In this document: piece by piece, positions 12,789 to 24,039 of the stretch
Numbering within the stretch: position 1 is the first letter of the stretch
Layout of the letters: the number at the start of each line of letters is the position of its first letter
Origin: Chinchilla lanigera
Taxonomy: Eukaryota; Chordata; Mammalia; Rodentia; Chinchillidae
Assembly: GCF_000276665.1 (NCBI RefSeq)
Contig: NW_004955463.1
Location: forward strand, 7,934,005-7,998,004
DNA: 64,000 nt
Direction: 5' to 3'
The notes under the pieces: generated by a model
Databases searched by the model: none
The model's input: only the letters and a program-made list of their open reading frames with translations
Told to the model about the DNA's origin: nothing
Translations under genes and position numbers: made by a program

Positions 12789-15700
12789 CTATTCCTCAGT
12801 TGATGGACATTTGAGTTTCCAAGATTTACCTATTACAGATTGTCCTGCTATGAACATGGGTGCACATATACCACTGTGGTATGATGTTTTTAATTCTTCT
12901 GGGAAAATACTCAGAAGGGGAATAATTGGGTTGAATGGGACCTCTAATCCTAGTTTTTTAAAATGATTTTCCATATTGATTTCCACAGTGGTTGTACCAG
13001 TTTACACTCCCACCAACAGTGGAGAAGTGTTCCCTGTTTCCCCACAGCCCTTCCAGTATTTGTTATTTGTTGATTTTTTGATGATAGCCACTCTTTCTGG
13101 GGTGAGATAGAATCTTTGTGTTATAATTTGCATTTTTCAGATGACCAACGATGAACATTTTCTCATATATTTATTTGCCATTTGTATTTCTTCATCTGAG
13201 AAGTGTGTATTCATCTCAGATGCTCATTTTTGGATTGAATCTTTGAATGTTGGGGGTCTGACTTTTTTTAACTCTTCATATGTTCTAGATAGAAGTTCTT
13301 TGTCTGATGGACAGTTGGCTAAAATTTTCCCCTCTTCATGGATTTTCTTTTCACTCTGTTGGTGATTTCTTTTGGTGTGCAAAAACCTTTCAATAAGATG
13401 AGATCCCAGTTGTTGATTCTTTGAAGTGTGTCTTGTGCCATTTGGGTTTTGTTCATGAAGTCTCTGTCTCCCCTATGTCTTCAAGATTTCTATTTACTTT
13501 CTCTTCCCATAGATTGTTTCTATTTTTTTAATATTTAGATCTTTTATCCATTTGACTTTAGTTTAGTGCATAGTGAGAAACATGGGTCTATTTTCAGTCT
13601 TAGGCATGTGGAAAGCTAGTTTTTCCAGCACCATTTATTAAAGAGGCTGTTTTTCTTCCAGTGATCATGTTTGGCCCTTTTTCAAAGATAAGGTGGCTGT
13701 GTGTGTTTGTAATTGTGTCTGCATCTTCTCATCTGTTCCACTGATCCTCATGTCTGTTTCTTTTTGCCAGTACCATGCTGATTTTATCACAATAGATTTG
13801 TAATATAATTTCAAGTTTGTGATGCCTTCTGCCTTGCCTTTGTTGCCCAAGATTGTCTTTGCTATTCTAGGTCTCTTCTGGTTCCAGATGAATTTTAGGA
13901 ATGTTTTCTCTAGATCTGTGAGGTATGCTAATGGTATTTTGATTGGGATTGAATTTATTTTGGTAATGTTCATTGTTCCTATCCATGAGCAATGAATATC
14001 TTTCCATTTTCTGAAGTCCTCTTTGATCTCTTTTTTCAGAGTACTATAATTTTCAATTTATTGATCTTTTACTTCCTTGGTTAGATTAATTTTTAAGTAT
14101 TTCATATTTTATTTTTTTTTGGATGCTGTCATGCAGGGTGTGGTTTCCCTATTTCTCTCTCAATAAGTTTGTTGTTTGTGTGCAGGAATGCTATTGATTT
14201 TTGAGTGTTGACTTTGTACCTTGCTATGCTACTGAATTTGGTTATTAAATCTAGAAGTCTTTTGTTGGAGTTTTTGGGATATTCTATGTAGAGTATCATG
14301 TCACCTGCCAATAATGATAATTTAACTTCTTCCTTTCCTATCCTTATTCCTTTTTATTTCTTTCTTTTGTCTAATTGCTCTGGCTAATGTTTCCAGAACT
14401 ATATTCAGTAGGAATGGTGATAGTGGACATCCATGTCTTGTTCCTGATTTTAAAGGGAAAGCTTTCAGTTTTTGTCCATTTAGTATGATGCTGGTTATTG
14501 GTTTGTCATAGATGGCTTTTATCAGATTGAGGTAAAGACCATCTATTTCAATTTTCTGTAGGGTTTTTCTCATGAATGAGTGTTGGACTTTATCAAAAGC
14601 TTTTTTTGTATCTCTTGAGAAGATCATGTGATTTCTGTCTTTGGCTTTGTTGATATGGTGCATTACATTTACTGATTTGTGTATGTTGAACCATTCCTGC
14701 ATCCCTGGGATGAATACTACATGGTCATGGCATATAATCTTCTTGATAACTTGTTGCATTCTGTTTCCTAGTATTTTATTGACAATTTTCGCATCTGTGT
14801 TTGTTGGGAGATTGGCCTATAATTCTCTGTTTTGGTAGGGTCTTTCTCTGGTTTTGGTATCAGGGTAATACTTGCCTCCATGTAGGAGTTAAGTAGAATT
14901 GCTTTCCTTTCAATTTCATTAAAGAGATTTCATTAAATCTTCTCTCAGTTTCTTGTATAAGTGAGCTGTGAATCCATCAGGACCTGAGTTTTTCTTTGTT
15001 GGTAAGTTTTTAATTAGACTTTAAGTTTCAAGGACTGATCTTGTGTTATTCAGAATTTTTATATCTTTTTGATTCAGCTTTGGGAATTCCTAGTATCTAG
15101 GAGTCTGTCTATTTCTGTATTTTCCATCCTATGTGAGTAAAGATTTTCAAAGTAAGTATTGGTGATCTTCTGAATTTCCACAGGATCTGTACTGATTTCA
15201 CACTTTTAATTCCTTATTGCATGAATTTGAGCTTTTTTTTTTGCCTTTTTTTGGTAATTTTGGATAGGAGTTTATCAAATTTATTCTTTCTAAGAAGCAA
15301 CTCTTTGATTCATTGATTCTTTGTACTGTTTTCTTCATCACAATTGGGTTAAATTCTATTCTGGTCTTTATAATATCCTCCCTTCTTTGGGCTTGACTTG
15401 CTTTTCTTTTTCTAGAACCTTGAGGTGCAACATTAGATTTTTTATTTGTGCTTGTTATGTTTTCCTGATGTGAGAATTCAATGCTATAAATTTCCCCCTG
15501 AAGATTGCTTTCATTGTGTCCCATAGGTTCCAGTTAGATGTATTTGCATTTCCATTTGGCTGTAGACACTGTTAAGTTTCTTCTTTGATTTCATTCATGA
15601 CCCATTGGTTGTTCAGGAGGGTGTTGTTTAATTTCCATATTTTTATGGAGTTTTGGAGTTTTCTTTTGTTAATAATTTCCCATTTCATAGCACTATGGTC

Positions 15701-16450
15701 AGATAATATGTATATGATAATATCAATTCCTTTGCAATTACTTAAGCATGTTCTGTGGGCTAGTCTATGGTCTATTTTAGAGAACGTCCTATGTGTAGCT
15801 AAGAAAAATGTACAGTCTGATGTTTTGGGGAGGAATACTCCATAAAGTTCTACTAAGTCCGTTGTTCACAAGTTAGCTTCTGTTATTTGTTTGTTGATTT
15901 TTGACTAGTTGATCTATCTCTTTGTGACAATGGCGTGTTAGGGTCCCCCATTACAATTGTATTATTGTTTACTTGATTTTTTATGTCTATTAATATTTGT
16001 TTTATATAATTGGGTGTTCTCATATTTGGCACATACATATTTATGATTGTTATCTCTTCCTCTTGACTTTTTCCCCTAAGAAGTATATAGTGACCTTTTT
16101 TTTTTTTTTATCTCTTTTTATCATTCTTTTTTTTTGTTTTGTTTTGTTTTTCTCTGGTACCGGGAACCGAACTCATGACCTTGTGCTTGCCAGGCAGGCG
16201 CTTTGCCACTGAGCTAAATCCCCAGCCCCTATCATTCTTGTTTGAAGTTCACATTGTCTGCAAACAGAATAGCTACCCCTGATTTTTTCTGGGTTCCTAT
16301 TTATGGAATATTTTTTTCCATCATTTGACTTTCAGTCTATGAATTTCCTTTTGAGTTCAATGTGTTTCTCATATAAAACACATTGTTGGAGTTTTTTCTT
16401 GATCTACTCTGCCAGTCTGTTTCTTTTGACTGGTGAATTGAGGCCATTTA
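12789..16450 (-). pseudogene. L1 ORF2 remnant (endonuclease-RT-Cys region)
   Basis: ORF2 of L1 encodes an endonuclease and reverse transcriptase used for target-primed insertion. Pieces on the minus strand include an endonuclease part near 16020 ('YAPNMRTPNY' pattern), a linker at 15524-15198 ('RIEFNPIVMKKTVQRINESK'), RT fingers/palm at 14759-14322 ('[15 protein letters not shown]', '[15 protein letters not shown]'), the next RT block at 14311-14129, and the C-terminal part at 13973-13665 ('[20 protein letters not shown]'). At the RT active site the usual FADD is read as 'LAGD', so one catalytic aspartate is lost. Stops and frameshifts separate the pieces. Non-functional. Confidence 0.88.
16119..16239 (-). 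mobile_element. ID SINE in L1, antisense, with TSD
   Basis: The body (16129-16229) shows 'ggtaccgggaaccgaactca' and ends 'taaatccccagcccc'. A perfect 10-bp duplication tatcattctt flanks it (16119-16128, 16230-16239). It inserted into L1 ORF2 and is therefore younger than that L1. Confidence 0.95.
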
Positions 16451-16559
16451 CCTTTATGGTTATAACTGATATGTATTGGCTTATCTTTGTCATGTTATTT
16501 TCCCACTGTTGGTTCACCACTTTTCCCTTCAGTTTAATTGTTTGCCCTACTTGGTGGTT

Positions 16560-17330
16560 TCTTTTGTTGTTCTTGAAATTATGGTCATTTTTATTTTTTC
16601 CAGTATACCTTTTGGTACCCTTTGTAATGTTGGCTTGGGGGTGATGAATTTTTTCATTTGTTCTTTGTTGTGTAAATATCTTATTTCTCCATTAATTTTG
16701 AAAGACAGTTTTGCAGGGTTCATATATCTAGATTGGAAGTTGTTTTCTTTCAGGACTTGAGATATTTCACTCCAAGCTCTTCTTGACTTGAGGGTTTGTG
16801 TTGAGAAGTCTGTGATTCTGATGGGATTTCCTTTGTAGACAATCTTTTTCTTTTCTCTAACAGCTTTTCTTTTGTGTGTGGGGGTACCGGGGATCGAACT
16901 CAGGACCTTGTGCTTGGCAGACAGGCACTTGTACTGCTGAGCTATATCCCCGGCCCTCTAACAGCTTTTAATTGTCTGTTCTTGTGCTGAATTTCTGGGA
17001 CCTTGATTAGTGTATGTCTTGGTGTAGATTTGTTTTGGTTATGGCTAATTAGAGTTCTATATGCCTCACTTACTATATGTCAGATTCTTTCCTCATTTTT
17101 CAGAAATCTTCTGCTATTACTTCTGCAAATAGTCTTTTTCTGTCATTTTTATTGACTCCTGCTTTTTCATTGAAACCTATCAATCTGACATTGGAAAGAA
17201 TGTATCCATGATACCTCTGTGAATAAGTCAGACAAATCAACTTTGTCCACTCCAAAAGAGAATCAGCTTGAGACTGCAATTGATTGTAGCCTTCAAAGTA
17301 TGTTTGAGACAATCTCAAATTTCCATACAT
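16560..17330 (-). pseudogene. L1 ORF1 remnant
   Basis: ORF1 encodes the RNA-binding coat protein of L1. A minus frame at 17330-17100 contains 'SNVRLIGFNEKAG', which fits the start of the RNA-recognition region, and 16750-16600 retains a broken 'IDGEIRYF'-like C-terminal domain. An ID lies between them. Sequence upstream of about 17215 could be L1 or unrelated DNA; I could not decide. Confidence 0.6.
16856..16969 (-). mobile_element. ID SINE in L1, antisense, with TSD
   Basis: The body contains 'ggtaccggggatcgaactca' and ends 'gagctatatccccggccc'. A perfect 13-bp duplication tctaacagctttt flanks it (16856-16868, 16957-16969). It lies in the L1 ORF1 part and has almost no A-tail complement, unlike most copies here. 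Confidence 0.93.
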
Positions 17331-18224
17331 TCAGGGTTAAAGTCAAGGTAGAATATCTTGAGATTTCTACAAAGGCACTAAAAAATCCTGCTTCCATTTC
17401 CAGCATTTATCATTGTGAAGCAGGACTTTCTGCTGTGACAGCAACTAAAACATAATTACAGAGTAAACTGGATATAAGCAACACACATCTGGTGTCACTG
17501 TCTTCCAGCATTCCTGGATGGACCATTTACTTTCAGGAGAACAATATCAAGGATCCCACTGATTCCCCATTGTGGTGAGTTGTATAATCATTTCAATATG
17601 TGTTACAATGTAATAATAATAGAAATAAAGTACACAATAAATGTAATACCTTTGAATCATCCTGAAATCACTCCACTCCCTGCTAAAGTCAAAGGAAAAA
17701 TTGTCTTTCATGAAAACAGTCTCTGGTTGCAAAAAGACTGGGGACTGCTGTAATACACACCAGCAGGCAACACAGTGCTGCACAGAGTATTGGTTCCCTT
17801 CCTCCTCAAGGAATTGACTGGAAACCATGGCTCACTGCTGCCTCCAGAGTTGTGAGGCAGTATTGCACCGCATGTCACTAGCCCAGGATAAGATGAGGCT
17901 TATGAGTTTGAACTGTTTTGTATGGGATTTTTATCTCTTATGCATCATTGTGAAGTTGAAACATCCTTAAGAAAAATTTTATAATTTGGGGTCTGTCTAT
18001 AGTGTATATGTATGTTACTTTATAATGTAATATATACTACTTTTTAGTATGTTGCAGTAAATTGGAAACATTAATAATATCTTCTGAGCCTGAAAAGACA
18101 CACATTACTTTCAAGAGATTTACCATATGAAAAACCATAGTATAATAGTATGTTGTTCCACCAAAGTCCCACATTCCTCATTTTTATATAACATTTACCT
18201 TCATTCATCAGTGATTTATATCCC
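17331..18224. other. Unassigned sequence
   Basis: No gene, RNA or named repeat was recognised. A 93-codon minus frame (17547-17828) has no motif. The sequence is AT-rich and ordinary. Confidence 0.35.
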
Positions 18225-18600
18225 CCCACCCCACCCCATACATGTATACATCCATGCCTTGGTATCTGAAGGTACCTGAAGGGATTTGGTTTTAGGGCTT
18301 CTACATTTTCAGAGGCCAAAATCTGTGGATGTTCAAGTCTCTTACACTAAGTGGCAAAATATTTTCATATAAGCTAAGCATATCCTTCCATATACTCTAA
18401 ATCATTTCTAGACTGCATATGATATCTAATAAAATGAAATACTATAATAATAATTATTATGTTATATTGTTTAGGAAATAATGACAAAAATTCTATACAT
18501 GTTCAATATAGGTGCAATTTTGGAAATAGTTCTGATCCATGGTTGATGGAATCCACAGATACAGAAAACACATAGAGAGAGGGCTAGCTGCAGGTATAGT
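18225..18600 (+). mobile_element. MER2/Tigger-like DNA transposon fossil
   Basis: The left end reads 'cttggtatctgaaggtacct' and 'gccaaaatctgtggatgttc'; the right end reads 'tccatggttgatggaatcca' and 'cagatacagaaaacacatag'. The two ends are mutually inverted in the known MER2-like pattern, and the middle ('tttaggaaataatgacaaaa') fits as well. Non-coding miniature element, diverged. Confidence 0.75.
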
Positions 18601-18739
18601 GTAGCAAAGTCACTAATCATTTGAGGGAATGTTTTAGATGTAATAATTCTTTTCTATGTAATTTTTTAACATACATTCTCTAGGAACAAGAATATCCTTT
18701 TGCCTAACTGTAAATATTGAATTCATAACACTCTGCATT

Positions 18740-19560
18740 GATACAAAATTATAATCTAACATGCAACCCATATTCAAATTTTACCCACTGTTCCAGTAAC
18801 ATTTTTATAATAAATTTCTCTAGTCTAGGACCCGAGAAAATATCATGCATTTCATTTAATTCATACAGCTTTGAGCTTCTTTAAGTTAGCAAATTTCCAC
18901 AGTCAGTTTTACTTTCTATCATCAATATTTGAAAGTATGCTGACCAATTATTTTGTAGAATGCATTCGGTTTGGATTTGCCTGTTTTCTTACATAGATTC
19001 AGGTTGTGCATTTTGACAGGAACTCTGTATATGTAAGGTTCTTCTATGCATCATATCAAAAGTGTTAATTTGTATGAATATTTGTGACATTAATTTGATT
19101 GCTTGATTAAGGTGTTATTTGTTGGGATTCTTCACTGTAAATGGAACATTTTCCCTTTTAAACAAAATAAATGGTGGGAGATGCTGTACTGTGAAAGTGT
19201 AAGTGTTCCAAAATATTTTTATACAATGATTTCAGCACCCATTGATGATTCTTGTCTGACTCAATTATTATTGTATAATTTTAAAGATTATATTTTTATT
19301 TTACTCTTGTGGGCATTTCTTCAATTTCTCAGTGGGCATTTCTTTCATCATTTTTTGAGCAATTTCTTACTTTCTGGTATGTACAACATTTTACATTCAT
19401 CCTGAACTTTCTTTGCGAACCTTTGGAATCAGCCATTTCTCTATCTTTTAATAAAAGAACCAAGGTTCTTTTATTAGATAATGGTATGTGTTCAATTTAT
19501 TTTCATTATTGTTTCTATATTTCCTTATTGCTAGTGTTATGGCAATAGTAACTTTGATAC
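18740..19560 (-). mobile_element. Old L1 (L1M-type) fragment, antisense
   Basis: The order 'gaccaattattttgtagaat', 'cagattcaggttgtgcattt' (with small differences), 'tgcatcatatcaaaag', 'cacccattgatgattcttgt' matches non-coding antisense sequence that recurs with old mammalian L1 elements. The open frames at 19103-19548 are incidental. Subfamily not determined. Confidence 0.5.
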
Positions 19561-21129
19561 CATCCCAGAGTTACAGTATTCTTATCAAATTAAATGAATA
19601 AGGAATATAGGTCTCAAAAACCCAAGGTTACATAATCTAGGTTATCAAACAATTATAAGGTTTTATTATTTATCTCAAGATGACCTTGAATGATTATGTT
19701 AGTCTTTGATAGTTATAATTAAAGTTATAATATGATTTTTATAATCATGATTTCATCTTGGTTTTAGTTCTGTTTCAGGGGTGGCTACTCATAAAATATA
19801 TTTTAAAGGTTAAATTGGTTAGTGTTAAACAATATGTGTCCCACAACAGCAACATTAAAATGTATGCATGTGCAGTGTCACTCCAGTAACAATGAGCCCA
19901 TGCAGAATCCATGTATTTGTTTCAAGATAATATTGTGTAATAAAAGGATAGGTACAATACTGTGATTTGAAAACAGTATATTTCTATGTTTTGTCTATAA
20001 ATAAGGTATTTGGATGTTCAAAGGACTCAGAAAGTCTATTTCAAATCAATAAGCCTGTTCTAAATTGTTTAAAGATGTAATTAAGTTCATAATTTTAAAA
20101 TATTTAAGAAAAATTAATTTAAAATTTTTATTGGTATTGATTTAATAAATTGGACATTTGAGGAATATAACAAGGAGTGAGCTCCTTGTGTACAAAAGCC
20201 CCTTGATTTTAAAAATTTGAGGCCTAGATGAATGGGTCTTGTGGGAGAATCCAGGTGGAGCCTCAGAGTGTGCACTACCATTGCTTTTTTGGTCTTCCTT
20301 TGTGAAGTCAAATAAAGTGTGAGAATCTACAGATGCATAGACTATGAACCCTGAGAGCAACCTAAAATATTACACAGTTTATTATTCTGTCTTCACACTG
20401 TATCCTCACCAAACCATGATAAAGACCGAGGGACAATGCTCATGTACTTTGAAGTCTATGTGTTACAGAATCCAGTACAAGATAATGCCTCGAAAAACCC
20501 TAGAATAGCAAAGAACTGTAAATAGACATTGGTTGTGTAATTTCTTTTGCCAAGTTACCAATAAAGCAAATTTGCCAATCTGTAATTGGTAAATGAAATC
20601 TTATTGCACAGAAACCCGGAGTTACAGGTGGGAACAACACAGTCACTACCCAGGTCAGTGAAATGAAGTATCAGCTGGAGGTGGGGGATTGAATCAGTGT
20701 TGCGGCGAGGTTCCCTCCACCCTTTCTTTAACCTGTAGAATGAATTGAGAAAGTACTATTGCTTTAATTGGCTCCCATCTGACCTTATTAAAAGTTTAAG
20801 TGTGTTTTTACTCTAGCCTTTTATCCTTTTGACATTTCCTTCTTCGTGTTTTATAGGTCCTTTTGTCTTCCCGCATCAGAATTTTCCCTTTATATTGTAT
20901 TCCCTTTCCTTCTGGGGGGAGAAATGGTCTGTCTCCTGGCCATTTATTAAAGGGACCAACAGCAAAATATTCTTGAGGATGGAAATTGCCTTTACTAGCT
21001 GAGTTGCTGAAAGAATTATATGAGGCAATTATTTTTCACTTCTCTGAGACCTGAGTCATGTATTTTAACAATAATTGCTTGCAAGTGTGTTTGCCTTTAT
21101 GCTGTAATCTGTCTGAGAGCAAGGATATT
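19561..21129. other. Unassigned sequence
   Basis: AT-rich DNA without a recognisable gene, RNA or confident repeat. Short minus frames at 20114-20360 have no family resemblance. Confidence 0.35.
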
Positions 21130-21212
21130 TCTTTTTATCATTGCTTTCCCAATGCCTGGTACCATTCCTGACACATAGTAAGCTCTCAATAAATGTTATT
21201 GAATGAATTAGT
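21130..21212 (+). mobile_element. L2 LINE 3' end
   Basis: Contains 'caatgcctggtaccattcct', 'gacacatagtaagctctcaa' and 'taaatgttattgaatgaatt', a clear L2 3' terminus. Better preserved than the copy at 10640. Confidence 0.85.
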
Positions 21213-21859
21213 AGTTGGTAATGTGTTGCAGTTATTTATCCAAGTATCTGTTTCTTTTGCTAGACTGAATATAAAGGTGAGATCAAATTTTATTAATATT
21301 GGCACTACTGCCATTCCTGCACAACCTGTTCATGCAGTAGGTACTTATACATCACAGTGAACTGAAGAATGAAAAATAGAATGAGACAGAATGGGGGAGA
21401 TCTCTGCTTCATTATTTAAGTGTTGTAAAGATATTCCATCCAAAATTACTTTTCTTCCATGCCCATCATTGACTTAAGCATTTCCACTGTGTTTGCGTAT
21501 TGTCTGCAAACAGGGCAGCCAATGGATGAAGGAGGTCCATCACTTTGGATGGAGGAGGTCCATAATTTGGTATGAACCAAAGGTCACTTTTAGAAACACA
21601 ATAACTTTTCCTCAGGTTGAGCACATTGGGTGCCTGAGGAAAAATGGGAATGATCAAGGTGGACAAAGGACACTTGTCTTTTGCCCTGAGGTACTACAGA
21701 AAGAGTAGGCTTTCTAGTCTAGAAAGTCTAGTCTAGAGTGTAAGTACTAAACACAGAGAGCAAAATCACATGCAACAGCATATCTGTTGGACTAAAGAGG
21801 AAAGGAAGTAGAAAAGGCAGATATTTATTAATGTTGGTCCGAGAGGCTTTGGACACCAC
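21213..21859. other. Unassigned sequence with small duplication and palindrome
   Basis: No gene was recognised. A local direct duplication 'ggatgaaggaggtccatcac' / 'ggatggaggaggtccataat' lies at about 21523-21570. A perfect palindrome with a one-base centre lies at 21710-21726. Open frames at 21466-21708 have no known motif. Confidence 0.4.
21710..21726. repeat. Perfect 17-bp palindrome
   Basis: ctttctag-t-ctagaaag, followed directly by a further 'tctagtctagag' repeat of the same motif. It is a slip-prone local sequence; no function is implied. Confidence 0.85.
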
Positions 21860-22140
21860 ATTGCAGTGATATAAGCACACCTATGTTTATAGCAGCACAA
21901 TGTCGCATGGATACTCACATATGAGAAGTTCAAAATATAAATATAGAGCAAAATAAAAGATAATAGGAAGGAGGGAGACAGACCTTTTTCAAATGGGAAA
22001 AGGACCAAGAGATGGAAGGAGGGGGAAGTTAGGGATGAGAAGGGAATAAGAAAAGACCTGAGATGTATTTTGTACATGTGCCCACTTCCCACAGGGACAC
22101 AACTTTTATGTAATGTGTGCTAATAAAAAATTGAAAAAAG
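21860..22140 (+). mobile_element. L1 3' end (3' UTR with purine tract), sense
   Basis: 'atataagcacacctatgttt' and 'atagcagcacaatgtcg' represent the very end of ORF2. A purine-rich 3' UTR with 'agagcaaaataaaagataat' and 'gaccaagagatggaaggagg' follows, ending 'gtgctaataaaaaattgaaa'. The segment at 50530-50735 shares this 3' UTR in the same orientation. Short, 5'-truncated and non-coding. Confidence 0.75.
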
Positions 22141-22199
22141 TTTCATTTATTTATCAGGGAAATAAATCAAAATATTTTTGGTTGCCTTCTGTGCTTGTA

Positions 22200-22830
22200 A
22201 GTAGAGACTGTACACACAGGAATAAGCAGGGAATGTTTTCACTATGCTAAAGAGTTTAACAGCTTGTAGAGGAGAACAATATAAACAACTTCATCTTAAA
22301 AACTGGATATTTACAGCTGGAGAAATGCTGTGAAGGAAAACACCTGGTGCTGAGATGTGAATGATATAACCTAGTCAGGTAAGTCAAGGGCAACTTTCTT
22401 GAGGGGCCTCAGAAGATAACATTTGAGGAACAAAAATGCATCAGCAGTGCAGATAGAGAAGAATTCTTTTACAGAAGTGGAAACTTGTGGACAGACCCTT
22501 GGGTGGGAGGAATGTGAATGTCTCTGGAAGAAAAAAAAACGGTTGTTGTTGGAGCTCTATGAGAAAGAAGATTGGCATAAATTAAATTGGAGAGAAAAGC
22601 AAAGACATAGGACAAGCTATGTTATACCTGAAGGTCAAGGAGTATGGGTTTTATTTTAATAGGAAGACACTGAATAATTTAATTCAATTTATGAAGGAGG
22701 TATTACCCAATTTATGTTTTCTTTAAATGGCTGCAGAAAATAGCACAGTAGCCCAGACTCTCATTTCCCCTGGAGAGAACCAGGTAAACAAGAACATAAC
22801 AATTAAAGTACTCCAGAAATCAGTACAGGA
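22200..22830. other. Possible ancient repeat, unassigned
   Basis: Text such as 'caactttcttgaggggcctc' and 'gaagataacatttgaggaac' recalls internal parts of ancient mammalian interspersed repeats, but no diagnostic end is visible. The 78-codon plus frame (22423-22659) is not convincing as a gene. Confidence 0.3.
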
Positions 22831-23189
22831 TCTGCAGCAACCTAATGGATGTCCAAATATGCAAAAGCTATAGTCGGCATGAAAGAAATATTGTAGAGTT
22901 TTCTTTACCTTTGCTCCCCTCTCTCCCTGTTATGGTTGGGGTGGAAGCCAGTCAGTTCTGGGTTATTCTTTCAGGATGCTACTTCCCTTAGTTAAAGAAG
23001 TCATTAAAGGCGAATAAATCTGTAAGATTTTTTTTGTCCTTGGGAATGGTTTTGAATTATTGAGAAAAAATACATCCGAAGACCTTAATGACAAGGTTCT
23101 AGTGACCCAATATAATGTTGTAGGTGATGAGCTTTCATTAGAAATAATATTTGTCCCAGAATATTCTGTCATTTCATCCTTTCTATGGG

Positions 23190-23335
23190 CCTCAGAAACA
23201 CACATTATTTCCTCATTATTCAAATGAGGCAATTATAGCACAGAGGTTGGGAGTCACCCAAGGTCACAACAGGTACATGGCAGAACTGGGAGTTAGAGCC
23301 AGGGCTTTCTTCCTTAAGAGCTTGTGTTCTTTTTA
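23190..23335 (-). mobile_element. MIR SINE, antisense
   Basis: 'tcaaatgaggcaattatagc', 'caaggtcacaacaggtacat' and 'ggcagaactgggagttagag' follow the antisense MIR core in order. Well recognisable despite divergence. Confidence 0.85.
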
Positions 23336-23954
23336 TCCTTGCCAGTGCAGATAAGTCTTTGAAAACTTTAAAAGTCTGACTTTGAAAAAGAAAAGAAATC
23401 TATCTGATTTTCTTTCTCTATTTGATTTTTATAAGAGGGGTTTCCCTTTTCTTTATTTTCTGTTATCACTTCATGGTTCTTGGTGAATAGCCATCCACAT
23501 ATTTTTTTGGCTCCAGCTGTGCGACTCTTTGTTAAGGCTTAATAAAACTTCTTTTTTTCAAATCGATATTGGCTATTTCTACCCCACATTATCAGCTGTA
23601 TTTGGCTCATATTCTCCCTGTCATACACATGCATTTTGTTGTTTATGTATTTATTTCCATGGTCATTTTTTATCTTTTCTGCCCATCCTAAGCTCCCATG
23701 TTGACTAAATTCAATATAGTTTATGGGATTCAAAATGTCTACTCTGCCTTCTTATTATGTGCTTATTTGTGTCAAATAAGAAAACAAACATAATATTTTC
23801 CAAAGTATGATGAAAGAAATCTAGAAAGGGATCTAAAAATTTACATGATATTTCAGTCTGATGGTCAAGGTTACTTTCACTTCTGTCAGGATTACTAGTG
23901 ATACTGGTGAACAGAAGTAGATAGATTTTCTCCCTATGTATCCCCATATCATCT
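23336..23954. other. Unassigned sequence
   Basis: No gene or named repeat was recognised in this AT-rich interval. Two short minus frames lack motifs. Confidence 0.35.
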
Positions 23955-23986
23955 TCCTTCTTTCCTTCCTTCCTTCCTTCCTTTGC
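23955..23986. repeat. (TTCC)n microsatellite
   Basis: About seven tetranucleotide units 'ttccttccttcc...' at 23957-23984. It sits about 55 bp outside the 3' side of the antisense L1 and might be derived from its tail region, which I cannot prove. Confidence 0.85.
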
Positions 23987-24039
23987 TTTTCAAACAGCTA
24001 CTTTATTTGAGGGGGTGGCTTCAGTGTCTTTTCCTGTTT

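Larger units (their letters stand above)
12560..17215 (-). mobile_element. Near full-length L1, antisense, defective
   Basis: About 4.65 kb reads as antisense L1 from the 3' UTR (12560-12700) through ORF2 (about 12700-16450) into ORF1 (from about 16560). The 5' limit is unclear: L1 ORF1-like sequence reaches at least 17100-17215, and sequence to about 17330 may or may not belong. Two ID SINEs interrupt it (16119-16239 and 16856-16969). Frames are broken at many points, so the element is immobile. It is the most complete LINE here. Its 3' part resembles those at 24040 and 43370. Confidence 0.9.
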
